The notes: generated from the letters alone by a model not told the origin. A stretch of DNA of 64,000 nt from Luteolibacter yonseiensis (GCF_016595465.1 NZ_JAENIK010000010.1:4606-68605), one strand, 5' to 3'; numbered from the stretch's first letter, positions 1 to 8,779 are shown. Numbers and translations are program-made.

Positions 1-98
1 ATCTCCCGTTATCTCCCGTTATCTCCCGTTATCTCCCGTTATCTCCCGTTATCTCCCGTTATCTCCCGTTATCTCCCGTTATCTCCCGTTATCTCCCG
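1..98. repeat. 10-bp minisatellite
   Basis: About ten head-to-tail copies of the 10-bp unit atctcccgtt. The array is cut by the window edge, so its full length is unknown. The last copy changes to atctcccgga where the next array begins. There are no spacers between units. Confidence 0.95.
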
Positions 99-101
99 GA
101 A

Positions 102-247
102 CCAACCCACCAACCCACCAACCCACCAACCCACCAACCCACCAACCCACCAACCCACCAACCCACCAACCCACCAACCCACCAACCCACCAACCCACCA
201 ACCCACCAACCCACCAACCCATCGACCCATCGACCCATCAGCCCACC
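102..247. repeat. 8-bp minisatellite
   Basis: Tandem array of the 8-bp unit caacccac, about 14 copies, ending in a few variant units of the catcgacc type. It directly follows the 10-bp array. Reading frames through it give only Trp/Gly/Val-rich repeats and are not regarded as genes. Confidence 0.93.
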
Positions 248-251
248 TCTT

Positions 252-293
252 CCTTTGCGACCCTTCGCGCCCTTTCGCGACTTCGCGGTGAAT
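252..293. repeat. family D half-repeat upstream of the GAF gene
   Basis: Short repeats of the form cttcgcg/cctttgcg followed by cgcggtgaa resemble a diverged copy of the ggcgtcttggcggtgaa repeat seen at 56119-56219 and 57977-58008. The rest of the stretch up to the gene at 430 shows nothing I recognise. Confidence 0.45.
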
Positions 294-429
294 CCCGGAA
301 GCAGCGCCACATCCCCATCTCTTCCACTGATCACCCGCCACGTCTCCCCCTTCCCCGAAAACTGCCCCCCTTTCACATTCCCAAAGACTCGGCTTGCAGT
401 TCGCACGATACTGTTCATAAAAATCGCCG

Positions 430-1080
430 ATGACGCTGGAAGAGGAATGGAATCTGGAATCGGTGATGGCCACCGGGCACCTGGATTTCCGCGAATCCCG
501 CAATCCGGATCTGGCCGGTGAGGCCCGGGCGACGCTCGGTCTCATGCAGGACCTAGCCAAGGCACCTGAAGTGCTTTTCCCGAAATTGACCGAATTCGTC
601 CTCAACTGCACCATGGCGGACTCCGCCGGTGTCAGCCTGCTCGTCGAGGAAGAAGGGAAATTCGTCTGGCCCGCCGTCACCGGAGGACTCGCCCCCTACA
701 TCGGCGGCGGAACCCCGATGAACTTCGGCCCCTGCGGCACGGTGCTGGACCTCGACGGGCCGGTCCTTTTCATCCGTCCCGAGAGGCATTTCACCTACCT
801 GAAGCCCATCGAGCCGCCCTTGGAAGAAGTGCTGCTCGTCCCGTTCCACATGGATGGCAAGGCCGTCGGCACCGTCTGGGCGGTGATCCACGAGCCGGGC
901 AAACAGTTCGAGTCCGAGGACCGCCGGCTTCTCCAGAACCTCAGCGCCTTCGCCGCCAGCGCCTACCGCATGCTGACGGAAAGCGGCGGACTCGCCACCC
1001 TGCTGGGAAACCTGCCTCCGCCGCCCCCTGTGCGGCCCATGACGAATGTGGACGGCAAGTTCCGGTTTCTGGACAAGTGA
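430..1080 (+). CDS. GAF domain protein
   Basis: A 216-residue cytoplasmic protein without signal peptide or membrane segment. Residues about 40-180 look like one GAF domain: a helix with PKLTEFVLNCT, strands around AGVSLLVEEEGKFVWPAV, a glycine-rich PCGTVLD segment, then LEEVLLVPFHMDGKAVGTVWAVIH, and a closing helix EDRRLLQNLSAFAASAYRM. GAF domains bind small ligands or serve as sensory modules. No kinase, cyclase or HTH output domain is attached, so it may be a stand-alone sensor or a partner of a two-component system. The C-terminal 35 residues are Pro-rich. The ATG at 430 keeps the domain intact. Next gene on the same strand is an FHA protein 108 bp downstream. Confidence 0.8.
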   Translation: MTLEEEWNLESVMATGHLDFRESRNPDLAGEARATLGLMQDLAKAPEVLFPKLTEFVLNCTMADSAGVSLLVEEEGKFVWPAVTGGLAPYIGGGTPMNFGPCGTVLDLDGPVLFIRPERHFTYLKPIEPPLEEVLLVPFHMDGKAVGTVWAVIHEPGKQFESEDRRLLQNLSAFAASAYRMLTESGGLATLLGNLPPPPPVRPMTNVDGKFRFLDK

Positions 1081-1188
1081 GGGACCGGGCCGGGGATGCG
1101 CACCCTACCCGTCAACCTACTGATAAAATTTCGTGCAAATGGGAAAAGTTTCCCGCTAGATTCCCCCCAACCCGTTCGTTTTACAACC

Positions 1189-1929
1189 ATGCCTCGCGTC
1201 ACGATCACCGTTCCTGAGAAAAATGCCCAGCCATACCGTTTCCAACTCGACCGCGAGGTGGTTTCCCTGGGCCGTGGCGCGGAGAACGACATCGCCATCG
1301 ACTCCGGTTCCGTCTCCGTGAACCACGCCGAAATGCGCCGCATCAAGGGCGGCTACGAACTCGTCGACGTCGGCTCCACCAACGGCATCAAGCTGGACGG
1401 CCACCGCTACGAGACCATCCCCCTCAGCAACGACGCCTCCATCACCATCGGGGACGTGGCGTTCGGTTTCCTTCTCACCGACGAGGAGCTTGCCGTTCTC
1501 GCCCGGGAAAGCTCCTCCCTTCCGCCCATCCCGCGCGAGGAGGAAGTCAACCTGCCCTCCAAGCCGAAGCCAAAAGCCCCCGCCTACCAACCCCAGAAAG
1601 CCCGCAGCGGCAGTGGTGGCGGTGCCATGTTCATCTTCTTCCTTCTCGCCCTCGCCGCCTTCTTCGCCGGCATGATGGTCCGCTACCAGAAGGAAACCGG
1701 CGGCGGCAACCTCATCGAAGCCATCCAGGTCCACCACGCCGCGAAACCCGGCGCGGCACCCGCAACACCTGCGCCAGCACCCGCTCCGGCCACACCTGCG
1801 GCACCTGCACCTGCGGCACCCGCAGCACCTGCGCCAGCACCCGCTCCTGTCGAACCAGCTCCCGCAGCACCCGCAGCGGAAGCCCCCGCACCGGAAGCAC
1901 CGGCCCCCGCTCCAGCACCGGAGAACTGA
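1189..1929 (+). CDS. FHA domain membrane protein with Ala-Pro tail
   Basis: A 246-residue protein. Residues 1-100 form a forkhead-associated domain with the expected pattern: SLGRGAENDI, then SVSVNHAEM, then VDVGSTNGIKLDG. FHA domains bind phosphothreonine peptides. A linker precedes one membrane segment (about residues 145-168, MFIFFLLALAAFFAGMMV), and the rest is a low-complexity Ala-Pro tail. With the FHA part N-terminal this suggests a cytoplasmic phosphopeptide reader anchored in the inner membrane with a flexible periplasmic tail. An in-frame start at 1096 exists, but the ATG at 1189 gives the canonical domain edge. No Ser/Thr kinase is seen in the window. Confidence 0.85.
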   Translation: MPRVTITVPEKNAQPYRFQLDREVVSLGRGAENDIAIDSGSVSVNHAEMRRIKGGYELVDVGSTNGIKLDGHRYETIPLSNDASITIGDVAFGFLLTDEELAVLARESSSLPPIPREEEVNLPSKPKPKAPAYQPQKARSGSGGGAMFIFFLLALAAFFAGMMVRYQKETGGGNLIEAIQVHHAAKPGAAPATPAPAPAPATPAAPAPAAPAAPAPAPAPVEPAPAAPAAEAPAPEAPAPAPAPEN

Positions 1930-1931
1930 GG

Positions 1932-2070
1932 ATTTTCAGCACCCACGGTGCTTTCAAGGAGGGGCGATACGTGATCGCCCTCTTCCGGGGTGCATACCAT
2001 TTCGCACTGTTGGTGCCTGGAGGGGCGATACGTGATCGTCCTCTTCCGGGGTGTGATGAGGATGCAATCC
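1932..2070. repeat. degenerate element A with two gggcgat hairpins
   Basis: After the FHA gene come a weak left arm of element A (cagcacccacggtgct, about 1936-1951), a hairpin gggcgatacgtgatcgccc (about 1962-1981), then a weak right arm (catttcgcactgttggtgc, about 1999) and a second hairpin gggcgatacgtgatcgtcc (about 2024). The same gggcgat hairpin is joined to A copies at 9189 and 15917, so this looks like a shrunken or ancestral form. Confidence 0.6.
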
Positions 2071-2118
2071 CGCGCGGGTTGAAACCATGCCGCGCCATCA
2101 TCAGGAATCAGCGTGCCC

Positions 2119-2202
2119 CATCATGGTCTGACACCGCCGCATCATGGCCTGACACCGCCGCATCATGGACTGACACCGCCGCATCATGGCCTGACACCGC
2201 GG
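2119..2202. repeat. 21-bp tandem repeat
   Basis: Four copies of a 21-bp unit of the type catcatggcctgacaccgcc plus g, with single-base changes. It stops 43 bp before element A copy A1. The unit length is a multiple of three, so all frames stay open; I do not take this as a gene. Confidence 0.9.
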
Positions 2203-2245
2203 CATCTTCAACGCGTCGGCGCATCATTGCCCGACGGCCGCGCAT

Positions 2246-2458
2246 CTTCAGCACCAAAGGTGCGGAATGAGAAAGCCCATGGCAACGCCATGGGAAGAGG
2301 ACCCCGAAGCAACCGGAGTCCTGAAGGGACGGCACCTCTGGCGCGTCACTCCACCCTTGATTTCGTCCCTACAGGACTCCGGTAAATGGTGGCGGCATGC
2401 CCCGGGGTTGCGCTTCGCTCACCCCGGGCTGTCACATTCCGCACCTTTGGTGCTCAAG
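2246..2458 (+). repeat. element A, copy A1 (short arm first)
   Basis: Palindromic element of 213 bp between two convergent genes. Outer left arm contains gcaccaaaggtgcggaatg and the outer right arm cattccgcacctttggtgc, exact reverse complements. Inside are a short hairpin cccatggcaacgccatggg, a central inverted repeat (agtcctgaagggac with gtccctacaggact), and a long hairpin of ccccggg stems around ttgcgcttcgctca. No open reading frame of note; clearly not an insertion sequence with a transposase. Confidence 0.9.
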
Positions 2459-2533
2459 AGCTCCACCCTCTTCTCTTTCCATCAACCACCAACACCCAAC
2501 CCTCAACTTCTTCTCCACCCCTCTTCCCTTCCT

Positions 2534-2658
2534 CGATCATCGCTCCCCCTCATCTCTCATCGATCCTCCTTCTTCCTCTTTCCATCAACCATCAACACCC
2601 AACTCTCAACCTCTTCCCTTCCCCGATCATCGATCACACTCATCCATCATCGATCATC
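2534..2658. repeat. family F repeats, two copies
   Basis: Two copies of a roughly 33-bp motif starting cgatcatcg and ending tcatcgatc, beginning at 2534 and 2634, exactly 100 bp apart and embedded in pyrimidine-rich DNA. The same motif occurs at 9743, 22826 and 22876. Ends are partly palindromic around atcgat. It lies immediately 3' of the cytochrome c gene, so it is in the downstream region of that transcript. Confidence 0.75.
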
Positions 2659-2664
2659 CCCGTC

Positions 2665-5481
2665 TCAATGATTGAAAATGAACTCCTTCGAATTCAGCAG
2701 CGCCCAGAAGACATCCTCCAGCACCTCCTTCCGGCCGCCGGGTTCCTTTTCCTCCTCCACGGCGGCGGTGAGTTTTTCCATCTCCATGTCCACCGGCGGG
2801 CGGCTGAGCACGGTGAGGTAGAGCGTGGTGATGATCTCCTGCGGCGTCTTCTTCTCGTTGAGCATCGTCTCCACCAGCTTCCCCTGGCGGATGCGCTGCT
2901 GGGTGGTGTCGCCATTGAGCAGGTGCAGGGCCTGGGAGAGGTTCGGCTCCATCTTCACCTCGCATGAACAAACCGTGGCCCGCGTCGCCCGGCCGAAGGT
3001 CGTCAGGAAATAGTTCGATGTGTTCCCGTCCGCGATCTGCACCGCCCGCGCTCCCAGCGGCAGGCCCTTGAACTTGTTCGGCGTGGCGGTGACCTGCGAG
3101 ATGCAGTCCAGCAGCACCTCCGCCCGCACCCGGCGGACCATCGCGTGCGAGAAATTCCGGTTGTCCGTGACGTTCGTCTCGTTCGTCTGGGTCGAGAGCT
3201 GGTAGGTCCGCGAGGTGCAGATGTCGCGCACCAGCTTCTTGAAGTCATAGTTGTAGGAAACGAACTTCTCCGCCAGCGCGTCCAGCAGCTCCGGGTTTGA
3301 AGGCGGGTTCGAAACGCGCACGTCGTCCACCGGATCGACGATGCCGACGCCGTTGAAATGCGCCCACACGATGTTCACCACGTTTTTCGCGAACCACGGG
3401 TTCTCCGGCGACGCCAGCCACCCCGCCACCGACTCGCGGCGCGACTGGTCCTTGAGCTCCGGCTTCGGCCCGCCGAGGAACTTCGGCGTCATGTTCTGCT
3501 TGGTCACCGGGTTCTGGATCTCCCCGCCCTCGTCGTAGATCACCCGCTCGCGCGGATCCTCGGCGGGCTTGCGCTTCACCTGCGCGAAGAACGAGGCGAA
3601 GCTGTAGTAATCATCCATCGTCCAGCGGTCGAAGGGGTGGTTGTGGCACTGCGCGCACTGGATGCGCGTGCCCATGAAGACCTGCGCCACGTTTTCCGTC
3701 AGCTTCAGCACGTCCCGCTCGATCTGGAAAAAATTCGTCGCCGGGCTGGAGAACGTGCCGCCCTCCGCCGAGAGCAGCTCCTTCACCAGCACGTTGAACG
3801 GCACGTTCCCGGCGATGCGTTCCCGCAGCCACTGGTAATACCCCAGCGCCGCCTTGTAGGAAACCTGCTGGTCGCCGTTGTTGAAGGTGCGGATCTGCAT
3901 CAGCTCCGCCCACTTCATCACCCACATCTCGGTGAATTCCTTGCGGCCCAGCAGCTCGTCCACCAGCAGCCCGCGCTTTTCAGGGCGGGTGTCAGCGAGG
4001 AACTTCTCCCGCTCCGCCACCGTCGGCGGCACGCCCGCGATGTCGAGGAACACCCGGCGCAGGAACGACTCGTCATCCGCCAGTCCGGACGGCACGATGC
4101 GCAGCTTGTTGAGCTTCTCCGCCACCAGCGAGTCGATGTAGTTCGCCGCCGGGAATTCCGGCCGCGTGTACTTCAGATCCGCCGGCACCACGATGGCCTG
4201 CGATCCCTCGGTGAAGGTGTGGAAACGCGCCAGCAGGAACGCCTCGCCACGGTTCTTCGAGGCCGCGATCCCCTCCCGCGCGCCGATCGATACCGAGTTG
4301 TCGTTCGACGTCGAGAACGTGGAAAGCGTCGTCACATCCCGGTCCGTGCCGTCCGAGTAGGTCGCCCGGACGGAAAAAGGAATCCGCACGTCCTGCCCGG
4401 TGAGCACCACCTGCTTCGGCCGCACCTCGATGCCGGTGGGCTGTGGGATCTCCCCGGCGTCGTACTCCGCCCCGTCGCGGATCCAGTCCACCAGCGTCTT
4501 GTAAAAGGCGCTGTCCTTCTTGATCAGGTTCCCCCCCGTGTGGGGCACCGCGCCGCTGGCCTTCGTCACCAGCAGCGACTCCTCCGGCACCGCCAGATTG
4601 ATCCGCCGCCCGGCCATCTCGTTGGTCAGGCGGAAATGGTCGCCCTTGGGATCGAACCCATACAGCGAAAGGTGGAAGCCATCCTGCCCGCGCGCCGACC
4701 CGTGGCACGAGCCGGTGCTGCACCCGGCGGCGGTCAGCACCGGCATCACGTCGAGCTGGAAAGAAACCGGCCGCGGCTTCTCCGCGTCCTTCACCGTCAC
4801 CGGCACCTCCGCCGCCAGCCCCCGGTAGTCGATGCGCAGCGACGTGGTGCCGTCCTTCTTCGGCGTGAGCGCGGTGCCCACCAGGTCCGCCAGCGTGGTA
4901 TCGCCGAGCGTCAGCTTCGACTGCGCGGTGACATCGTGCGTCGAGGCGTCCTTCATTCGGGCGATCACGATCACCCGGTGGAAATCCGCCGCGGTCTCCA
5001 GCGTCACGTTTTTCGGAAACGCCTCGATGGACACGATCTCCGGATCCGGCGGCGCGTCCCAGCGTGGCAGCGCCGTCTTCGCCCTCGGCGCCATCACCTC
5101 GCCCACCGGCCACGGCACGCCCGCGGAGATCCATTTCTCCAGCGCGCCGATCTCCTCCGCGGTGAGCGGCGGGCCGCTTTTTTTCGGCGGCATGTGCTCG
5201 TCGTCCTCCGGCGCGAGCCTCACCCGCTTCAGCAGCGGAGACTCGTCCGGGCTGCCCGGTTTCACGGAAAATCCCCCTTCGCCGCCCTTCAGCATCGCTT
5301 CGGAGTTCGTCAGGACCAGCCCTCCCTTCGCCTTGTCCTCGGTATGGCATTCCAGGCAGCGGGTCTCCAGGACCGTGCGCGCCGCGTCGAAATCCGGCTC
5401 GCTCCCATAAGCCGCCGCCAGACTGGGCAAGCTCATCAAAAGGATCCACAATCGGCGCATCCGGGAGATACGCGGTGGCAA
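2665..5481 (-). CDS. secreted planctomycete-type cytochrome c protein (DUF1549/DUF1553)
   Basis: A 938-residue exported protein. A signal peptide follows the second Met (MRRLWILLMSLPSLAAAYG). Domain order: a PSCyt1-type cytochrome c module with CLECH at 42-46; an Ig-like region (about 150-240); a second haem-like motif CSTGSCH near 255; another Ig-like domain (about 350-420); DUF1549/PSCyt2 with CAQCH (about 445-660); DUF1553/PSD1 (about 680-930). This architecture is very common in Planctomycetes and Verrucomicrobia and is often paired with a DUF1501 sulfatase-like protein, but no such partner is adjacent here. The function of the family is unproven; a role in periplasmic electron transfer or polysaccharide breakdown is commonly supposed. 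Confidence 0.92.
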   Translation of the reverse strand: MPPRISRMRRLWILLMSLPSLAAAYGSEPDFDAARTVLETRCLECHTEDKAKGGLVLTNSEAMLKGGEGGFSVKPGSPDESPLLKRVRLAPEDDEHMPPKKSGPPLTAEEIGALEKWISAGVPWPVGEVMAPRAKTALPRWDAPPDPEIVSIEAFPKNVTLETAADFHRVIVIARMKDASTHDVTAQSKLTLGDTTLADLVGTALTPKKDGTTSLRIDYRGLAAEVPVTVKDAEKPRPVSFQLDVMPVLTAAGCSTGSCHGSARGQDGFHLSLYGFDPKGDHFRLTNEMAGRRINLAVPEESLLVTKASGAVPHTGGNLIKKDSAFYKTLVDWIRDGAEYDAGEIPQPTGIEVRPKQVVLTGQDVRIPFSVRATYSDGTDRDVTTLSTFSTSNDNSVSIGAREGIAASKNRGEAFLLARFHTFTEGSQAIVVPADLKYTRPEFPAANYIDSLVAEKLNKLRIVPSGLADDESFLRRVFLDIAGVPPTVAEREKFLADTRPEKRGLLVDELLGRKEFTEMWVMKWAELMQIRTFNNGDQQVSYKAALGYYQWLRERIAGNVPFNVLVKELLSAEGGTFSSPATNFFQIERDVLKLTENVAQVFMGTRIQCAQCHNHPFDRWTMDDYYSFASFFAQVKRKPAEDPRERVIYDEGGEIQNPVTKQNMTPKFLGGPKPELKDQSRRESVAGWLASPENPWFAKNVVNIVWAHFNGVGIVDPVDDVRVSNPPSNPELLDALAEKFVSYNYDFKKLVRDICTSRTYQLSTQTNETNVTDNRNFSHAMVRRVRAEVLLDCISQVTATPNKFKGLPLGARAVQIADGNTSNYFLTTFGRATRATVCSCEVKMEPNLSQALHLLNGDTTQQRIRQGKLVETMLNEKKTPQEIITTLYLTVLSRPPVDMEMEKLTAAVEEEKEPGGRKEVLEDVFWALLNSKEFIFNH

Positions 5482-5542
5482 ATGGGATCATTGCAGTGTT
5501 TTTCCCGGCGTGGAAAAATTGCGATTTCGTGAGATTGGCGGG

Positions 5543-5570
5543 TTGACAAGCCGCCTCCGGTGCCTAGAGT
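5543..5570 (+). promoter_or_regulatory. predicted sigma-70 promoter of rpmH operon
   Basis: A perfect -35 box TTGACA (5543-5548) and a -10-like TAGAGT (5565-5570) are 16 bp apart, about 70 bp upstream of rpmH. It lies between the divergent cytochrome c gene and rpmH and is the only strong match seen there. Confidence 0.6.
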
Positions 5571-5637
5571 GCGCGCCCCGAGCCGGACCATGGTCGTCAC
5601 GCGCCCGGCCCACGAACCTTTATTTTAGGCACACGCC

Positions 5638-5820
5638 ATGAGCAAACGCACCTATCAGCCATCCAAGCGCACTCGGAAATCCCAATTCGGCTTCCGGGCC
5701 CGCATGGCCACCAAAGCTGGCCGCGACATCCTTCGCCGCCGTCGCCAAAAAGGCCGCAAGCGCCTCGTTCCGAAGGGCGTTGAAATCCAATACAGCCGTC
5801 ACACGACGCAGCACAACTGA
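5638..5820 (+). CDS. rpmH: 50S ribosomal protein L34
   Basis: A 60-residue basic protein beginning [20 protein letters not shown], the L34 signature, followed by [22 protein letters not shown]. The usual bacterial protein is 44-50 residues; here a C-terminal extension of about ten residues ([13 protein letters not shown]) is present. L34 is part of the large ribosomal subunit. It heads the conserved cluster rpmH-rnpA-yidD-yidC, often found near the replication origin in bacteria. I saw no dnaA gene or DnaA-box cluster in the window. Confidence 0.97.
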   Translation: MSKRTYQPSKRTRKSQFGFRARMATKAGRDILRRRRQKGRKRLVPKGVEIQYSRHTTQHN

Positions 5821-5864
5821 GGCCCCGCCTCGGTTCCGTCCCGGGAATCCACAGCATTCCTGCC

Positions 5865-6230
5865 ATGCGACTCCCGCGGACGTGCAGCATGAACCAACGC
5901 GACGAGTTCGCGAAGGTAAAGAAAACCGGTCAGGCCAAGCCTGGTCGGTTTGTCATTTTAAGCACATTGGAGGATACCGCGCTGGACAACATCCGCACCG
6001 GCTTCATCACCACCCGCCGCAGCGGAAAAGCCCACGACCGGGTGCTCCTCCGCCGCCGCTTCCGCGCCCTCGTCCAGGCCCACGCCCCGGGCTTCTCGGA
6101 AATCCGCCGCTACCTCGTCACCATCGCCCGTCCCGGCGCGGCGCAGGCCACCTTCGCCGAACTCGAGGAAGACTGGCTCCGCCAGGCGAGGCGGCTCGGC
6201 CTCTTCCCCCGCTCCGACAAACAACCGTGA
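5865..6230 (+). CDS. rnpA: ribonuclease P protein component
   Basis: A 121-residue basic protein 44 bp after rpmH. The N-terminal RLPRTCSMNQRDEFAKVKKTG matches the usual beginning of RnpA. The RNR-type motif appears as KAHDRVLLRRRFRALVQ, close to the family's K-x-NR-x-KR pattern but with Asp-Arg-Val in place of the usual Asn-Arg-Val. RnpA binds the RNase P RNA and helps mature tRNA 5' ends. The stop codon overlaps the GTG start of yidD (GTGA), suggesting coupled translation. I see no RNase P RNA gene in the window. Confidence 0.92.
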   Translation: MRLPRTCSMNQRDEFAKVKKTGQAKPGRFVILSTLEDTALDNIRTGFITTRRSGKAHDRVLLRRRFRALVQAHAPGFSEIRRYLVTIARPGAAQATFAELEEDWLRQARRLGLFPRSDKQP

Positions 6231-6574
6231 TCACGCGTTTCCTCAGCTTCGTGATCCGTTTCCTGATCCGTTTCTACCAACGGATCCTCAATCCGATGCT
6301 CAAGGCGGTCTCCGGTCCCGGCATGGGCTGCCGCTACGAACCCACCTGCTCGAACTATTTCCTCCAGGCCGTGGAACTCCACGGCCCGTTCCTCGGCTCG
6401 TGGTATGGAATTTGTCGGATTTTCCGCTGTCATCCATGGGGGGGCTGCGGTTATGACCCCGTCCCGTCACCCCGAAACGCGGAAAACACCAAACACTCCT
6501 GCTCCAGCCACGGCGCCAGCCAATGCTCCGGCCACGGCCCCAGCCCCGGCCACGGCGGGACGCACACTCACTAA
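6227..6574 (+). CDS. yidD: membrane protein insertion efficiency factor YidD
   Basis: A 115-residue protein with GTG start overlapping the rnpA stop. The family core is clear: an amphipathic N-terminal helix (FLIRFYQRILNPMLKAV), then GMGCRYEPTCSNYFLQAVE, and HPWGGCGYDPVP with conserved cysteines. After the core is a low-complexity Ser/Gly/His tail with extra cysteines that reads through a repetitive stretch just before yidC and may be dispensable. YidD is thought to assist YidC in inserting inner membrane proteins. An upstream in-frame ATG at 5780 would overlap rpmH and rnpA entirely and was rejected. Confidence 0.92.
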   Translation: MITRFLSFVIRFLIRFYQRILNPMLKAVSGPGMGCRYEPTCSNYFLQAVELHGPFLGSWYGICRIFRCHPWGGCGYDPVPSPRNAENTKHSCSSHGASQCSGHGPSPGHGGTHTH

Positions 6575-6592
6575 ACTTTCCACCACGCCTCC

Positions 6593-8503
6593 ATGTACGA
6601 TCGAAAAACTTGGGTAGCCCTCATCCTCTGCGGCGGCCTCGTCGCCGCGAACCTCTACTACAGTAGCCAGAATTCAGCCGAACAAGCCCGCAAGGAAGCC
6701 ATCGCCAAGGCCCTCGCCCCACCGGCACCCGGCCCGAACGACATCATCACCACCGACGCCGGCCTCAGCGTCGAGACCCCGCCGCCACCGACCGAGGAGG
6801 AGAACATCATCCTCGAGAACGACGAGGTCGTCTTCACCCTCACCAACATCGGCGGCGGCATCAAGCACGCCGAGTTCAAGAACCAGAAGAAGGTCGGCAG
6901 CAAGACCGAGCTCGTCCGCATCAACAACAACGCCGCCGGTCCCATCGGCGGGCTCGCCGGTGCCGGTGAGATCCTTGAAAACATCCCCTTCGCCTACAAG
7001 GAGGAGGAATCCGAAAAAGGCAGAAAGGCCGTCTACATCGCCAAGCTGCCCTCCGGCCTCATCGCCAAGAAAACCTTCTCCCTCATCGAGCCGGAGACCG
7101 ACCCGAAGGATCCTTCCAAAAAGATCGTCAAGCCCGGCGCCCCCTACCTGCTGAACTACCAGCTCAACCTCGAGAACCGCGCGGCGAACGCCGTCAACCT
7201 CAACCAGTGGAGCATCTTCCTCGGCGAGGCCGCCCCGCTCTACCAATCCGAGACGCCCGACCAGACCGGCTTCTTCTGGCACACCGATGGTGACATGCAC
7301 TTCAAGGCAGGCACCGGCTTCAAGGGCGGCATGCTGTGGGGTGCGGCTCAATCCATCATCAAGAGCGACAGCACCTCGCCCGTGGAATACGCCGGGGTGA
7401 CCGACCAGTTCTTCACCACCGTCATCCGTCCCAAGGAACCCGCCGTCGCCAACGTCTGGGGCAAGCCCGGCGAGATCCGGCTCACCACCGACGCCAAGGC
7501 CCTCACCACCGTCCGCGGCGGCCTTCCGCTCCCCTCCGCCACCCTGGCACCCACCGAGCAGAAGACGCTCGACTACCTCATCTTCGTCGGACCCAAGCAC
7601 AACCGCATGCTCCGCCAGATGGACAGCCACGCCGCATGGGGCACCGGCTGGGGCGACGTCATGCAATACGGCTGGTTCGGCATCGTCTCCCGCACGCTGA
7701 ACTTCGTCCTCAACACCTTCCACGGCTGGATCGACGGCATCGCGAAAAACTGGTCATGGGGCCTCGCCGTCATCCTCCTCACCATCGCCGTCCGCATCGT
7801 CATCTGGCCGCTCCACGCCAAGTCCACCCACACCATGAAAAAGATGGCCAAGCTCCAGCCGGAGATGGCCAAGATCAAGGAGAAGTACCCGGATGATCCG
7901 AACAAGGTCAACACCGAGACCATGGGCCTCTACCGGAAATACGGCATCAACCCGCTCGGCGGCTGCCTCCCCATGTTCCTCCAGATCCCGATCTTCTTCG
8001 GCTTCTTCAAGATGCTGCAATACGCCGTGGAACTCCGCGGCCAGGGCTTCCTCTGGGTGCCGGACCTTTCCCAGCCGGACACGCTCCTGCACATCAGCTT
8101 CCTTGGAAACATCCCGCTCAACATCCTGCCGATCGTCATGGCGATCACCAGCTTCCTGCAGATCAAGATGACGCCCAAGACCGGGGACGCCACCCAGCAG
8201 AAGATCATGCTCTTCATGCCCTTCATGTTCTTCTTCTTCTGCTACAACTTCGCCTCCGCCCTCGCCCTCTACTGGACCACGCAGAACATCTTCTCCATCG
8301 GCCAGACATGGCTCATGAACAAGGTCCCCGAGCCCGAGCTCAAGGTCCGCACCAGCGGCGACAAGAAATCCTTCGTCCAGCGCATGGCCGAAAAACAAGC
8401 CGAGATGCAGAAAGCCCAGAAAGCCGGCGGAGGCGGCAACATGCGCGACGTCACCCCGGCCGACAGCAAGAAAAAGCCACGTCCGCCCCGCACCGGCGGC
8501 TGA
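6593..8503 (+). CDS. yidC: membrane protein insertase YidC
   Basis: A 636-residue inner membrane protein of the long Gram-negative type. One N-terminal membrane segment (residues about 7-25) is followed by a large periplasmic beta domain (about 70-350) and the conserved C-terminal core with five predicted membrane helices (about 370-580), including the cytoplasmic KKMAKLQPEMAKIKEKY loop and INPLGGCLPMFLQIPIFFGFF. The C-terminus is basic (KKKPRPPRTGG), as in many YidC proteins that contact ribosomes. It inserts membrane proteins alone or with SecYEG. It ends the rpmH-rnpA-yidD-yidC cluster, and a strong terminator lies about 100 bp downstream. Confidence 0.97.
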   Translation: MYDRKTWVALILCGGLVAANLYYSSQNSAEQARKEAIAKALAPPAPGPNDIITTDAGLSVETPPPPTEEENIILENDEVVFTLTNIGGGIKHAEFKNQKKVGSKTELVRINNNAAGPIGGLAGAGEILENIPFAYKEEESEKGRKAVYIAKLPSGLIAKKTFSLIEPETDPKDPSKKIVKPGAPYLLNYQLNLENRAANAVNLNQWSIFLGEAAPLYQSETPDQTGFFWHTDGDMHFKAGTGFKGGMLWGAAQSIIKSDSTSPVEYAGVTDQFFTTVIRPKEPAVANVWGKPGEIRLTTDAKALTTVRGGLPLPSATLAPTEQKTLDYLIFVGPKHNRMLRQMDSHAAWGTGWGDVMQYGWFGIVSRTLNFVLNTFHGWIDGIAKNWSWGLAVILLTIAVRIVIWPLHAKSTHTMKKMAKLQPEMAKIKEKYPDDPNKVNTETMGLYRKYGINPLGGCLPMFLQIPIFFGFFKMLQYAVELRGQGFLWVPDLSQPDTLLHISFLGNIPLNILPIVMAITSFLQIKMTPKTGDATQQKIMLFMPFMFFFFCYNFASALALYWTTQNIFSIGQTWLMNKVPEPELKVRTSGDKKSFVQRMAEKQAEMQKAQKAGGGGNMRDVTPADSKKKPRPPRTGG

Positions 8504-8600
8504 TCGCGCCCGGCGGATCCGCGGTGGATCGTGGCGGTGGTTTCCAACCGCCATGCCCGCTCCGCCGCCCGGACCACACGCGAACCTCTCACCACCCCGG

Positions 8601-8636
8601 CCCATGGGAAGCCCCACGCTTCCCATGGGTTTTTTT
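8601..8636 (+). terminator. intrinsic terminator after yidC
   Basis: An 11-bp perfect stem (cccatgggaag / cttcccatggg) with a 7-nt loop is followed by seven T. A second perfect hairpin gcgcggaa-ttca-ttccgcgc sits at 8653-8672 without a T-run. Confidence 0.9.
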
Positions 8637-8779
8637 CGTCCACCCACCGGGAGCGCGGAATTCATTCCGCGCGAACCGCCGCAGTCCCCGGAATCAATCG
8701 AAACGCCCGGATCGCGGAGGCAGATGCGGAGAAATAGGAAGCACGGAAGCAAGCGGGACGCCATGCATCCGGGTCCGAG

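Noticed and set aside
1-247. Possible CRISPR array or telomere-like sequence
   Set aside because: Units of 8 and 10 bp follow each other with no spacers; these are simple minisatellites.
2246-2458. Element A as a tRNA, riboswitch or group II intron
   Set aside because: No tRNA consensus, no conserved ligand core and no intron domain V; copies face both directions relative to genes. A structured RNA remains possible but not of a known class.
3358-5532. 724-residue open frame opposite the cytochrome c gene
   Set aside because: Arg/His/Leu-rich antisense frame typical of GC-rich DNA; the minus-strand gene has signal peptide, domains and haem motifs.
5543-8503. Replication origin near rpmH
   Set aside because: The gene order is often near oriC, but no dnaA gene or DnaA-box cluster was seen.
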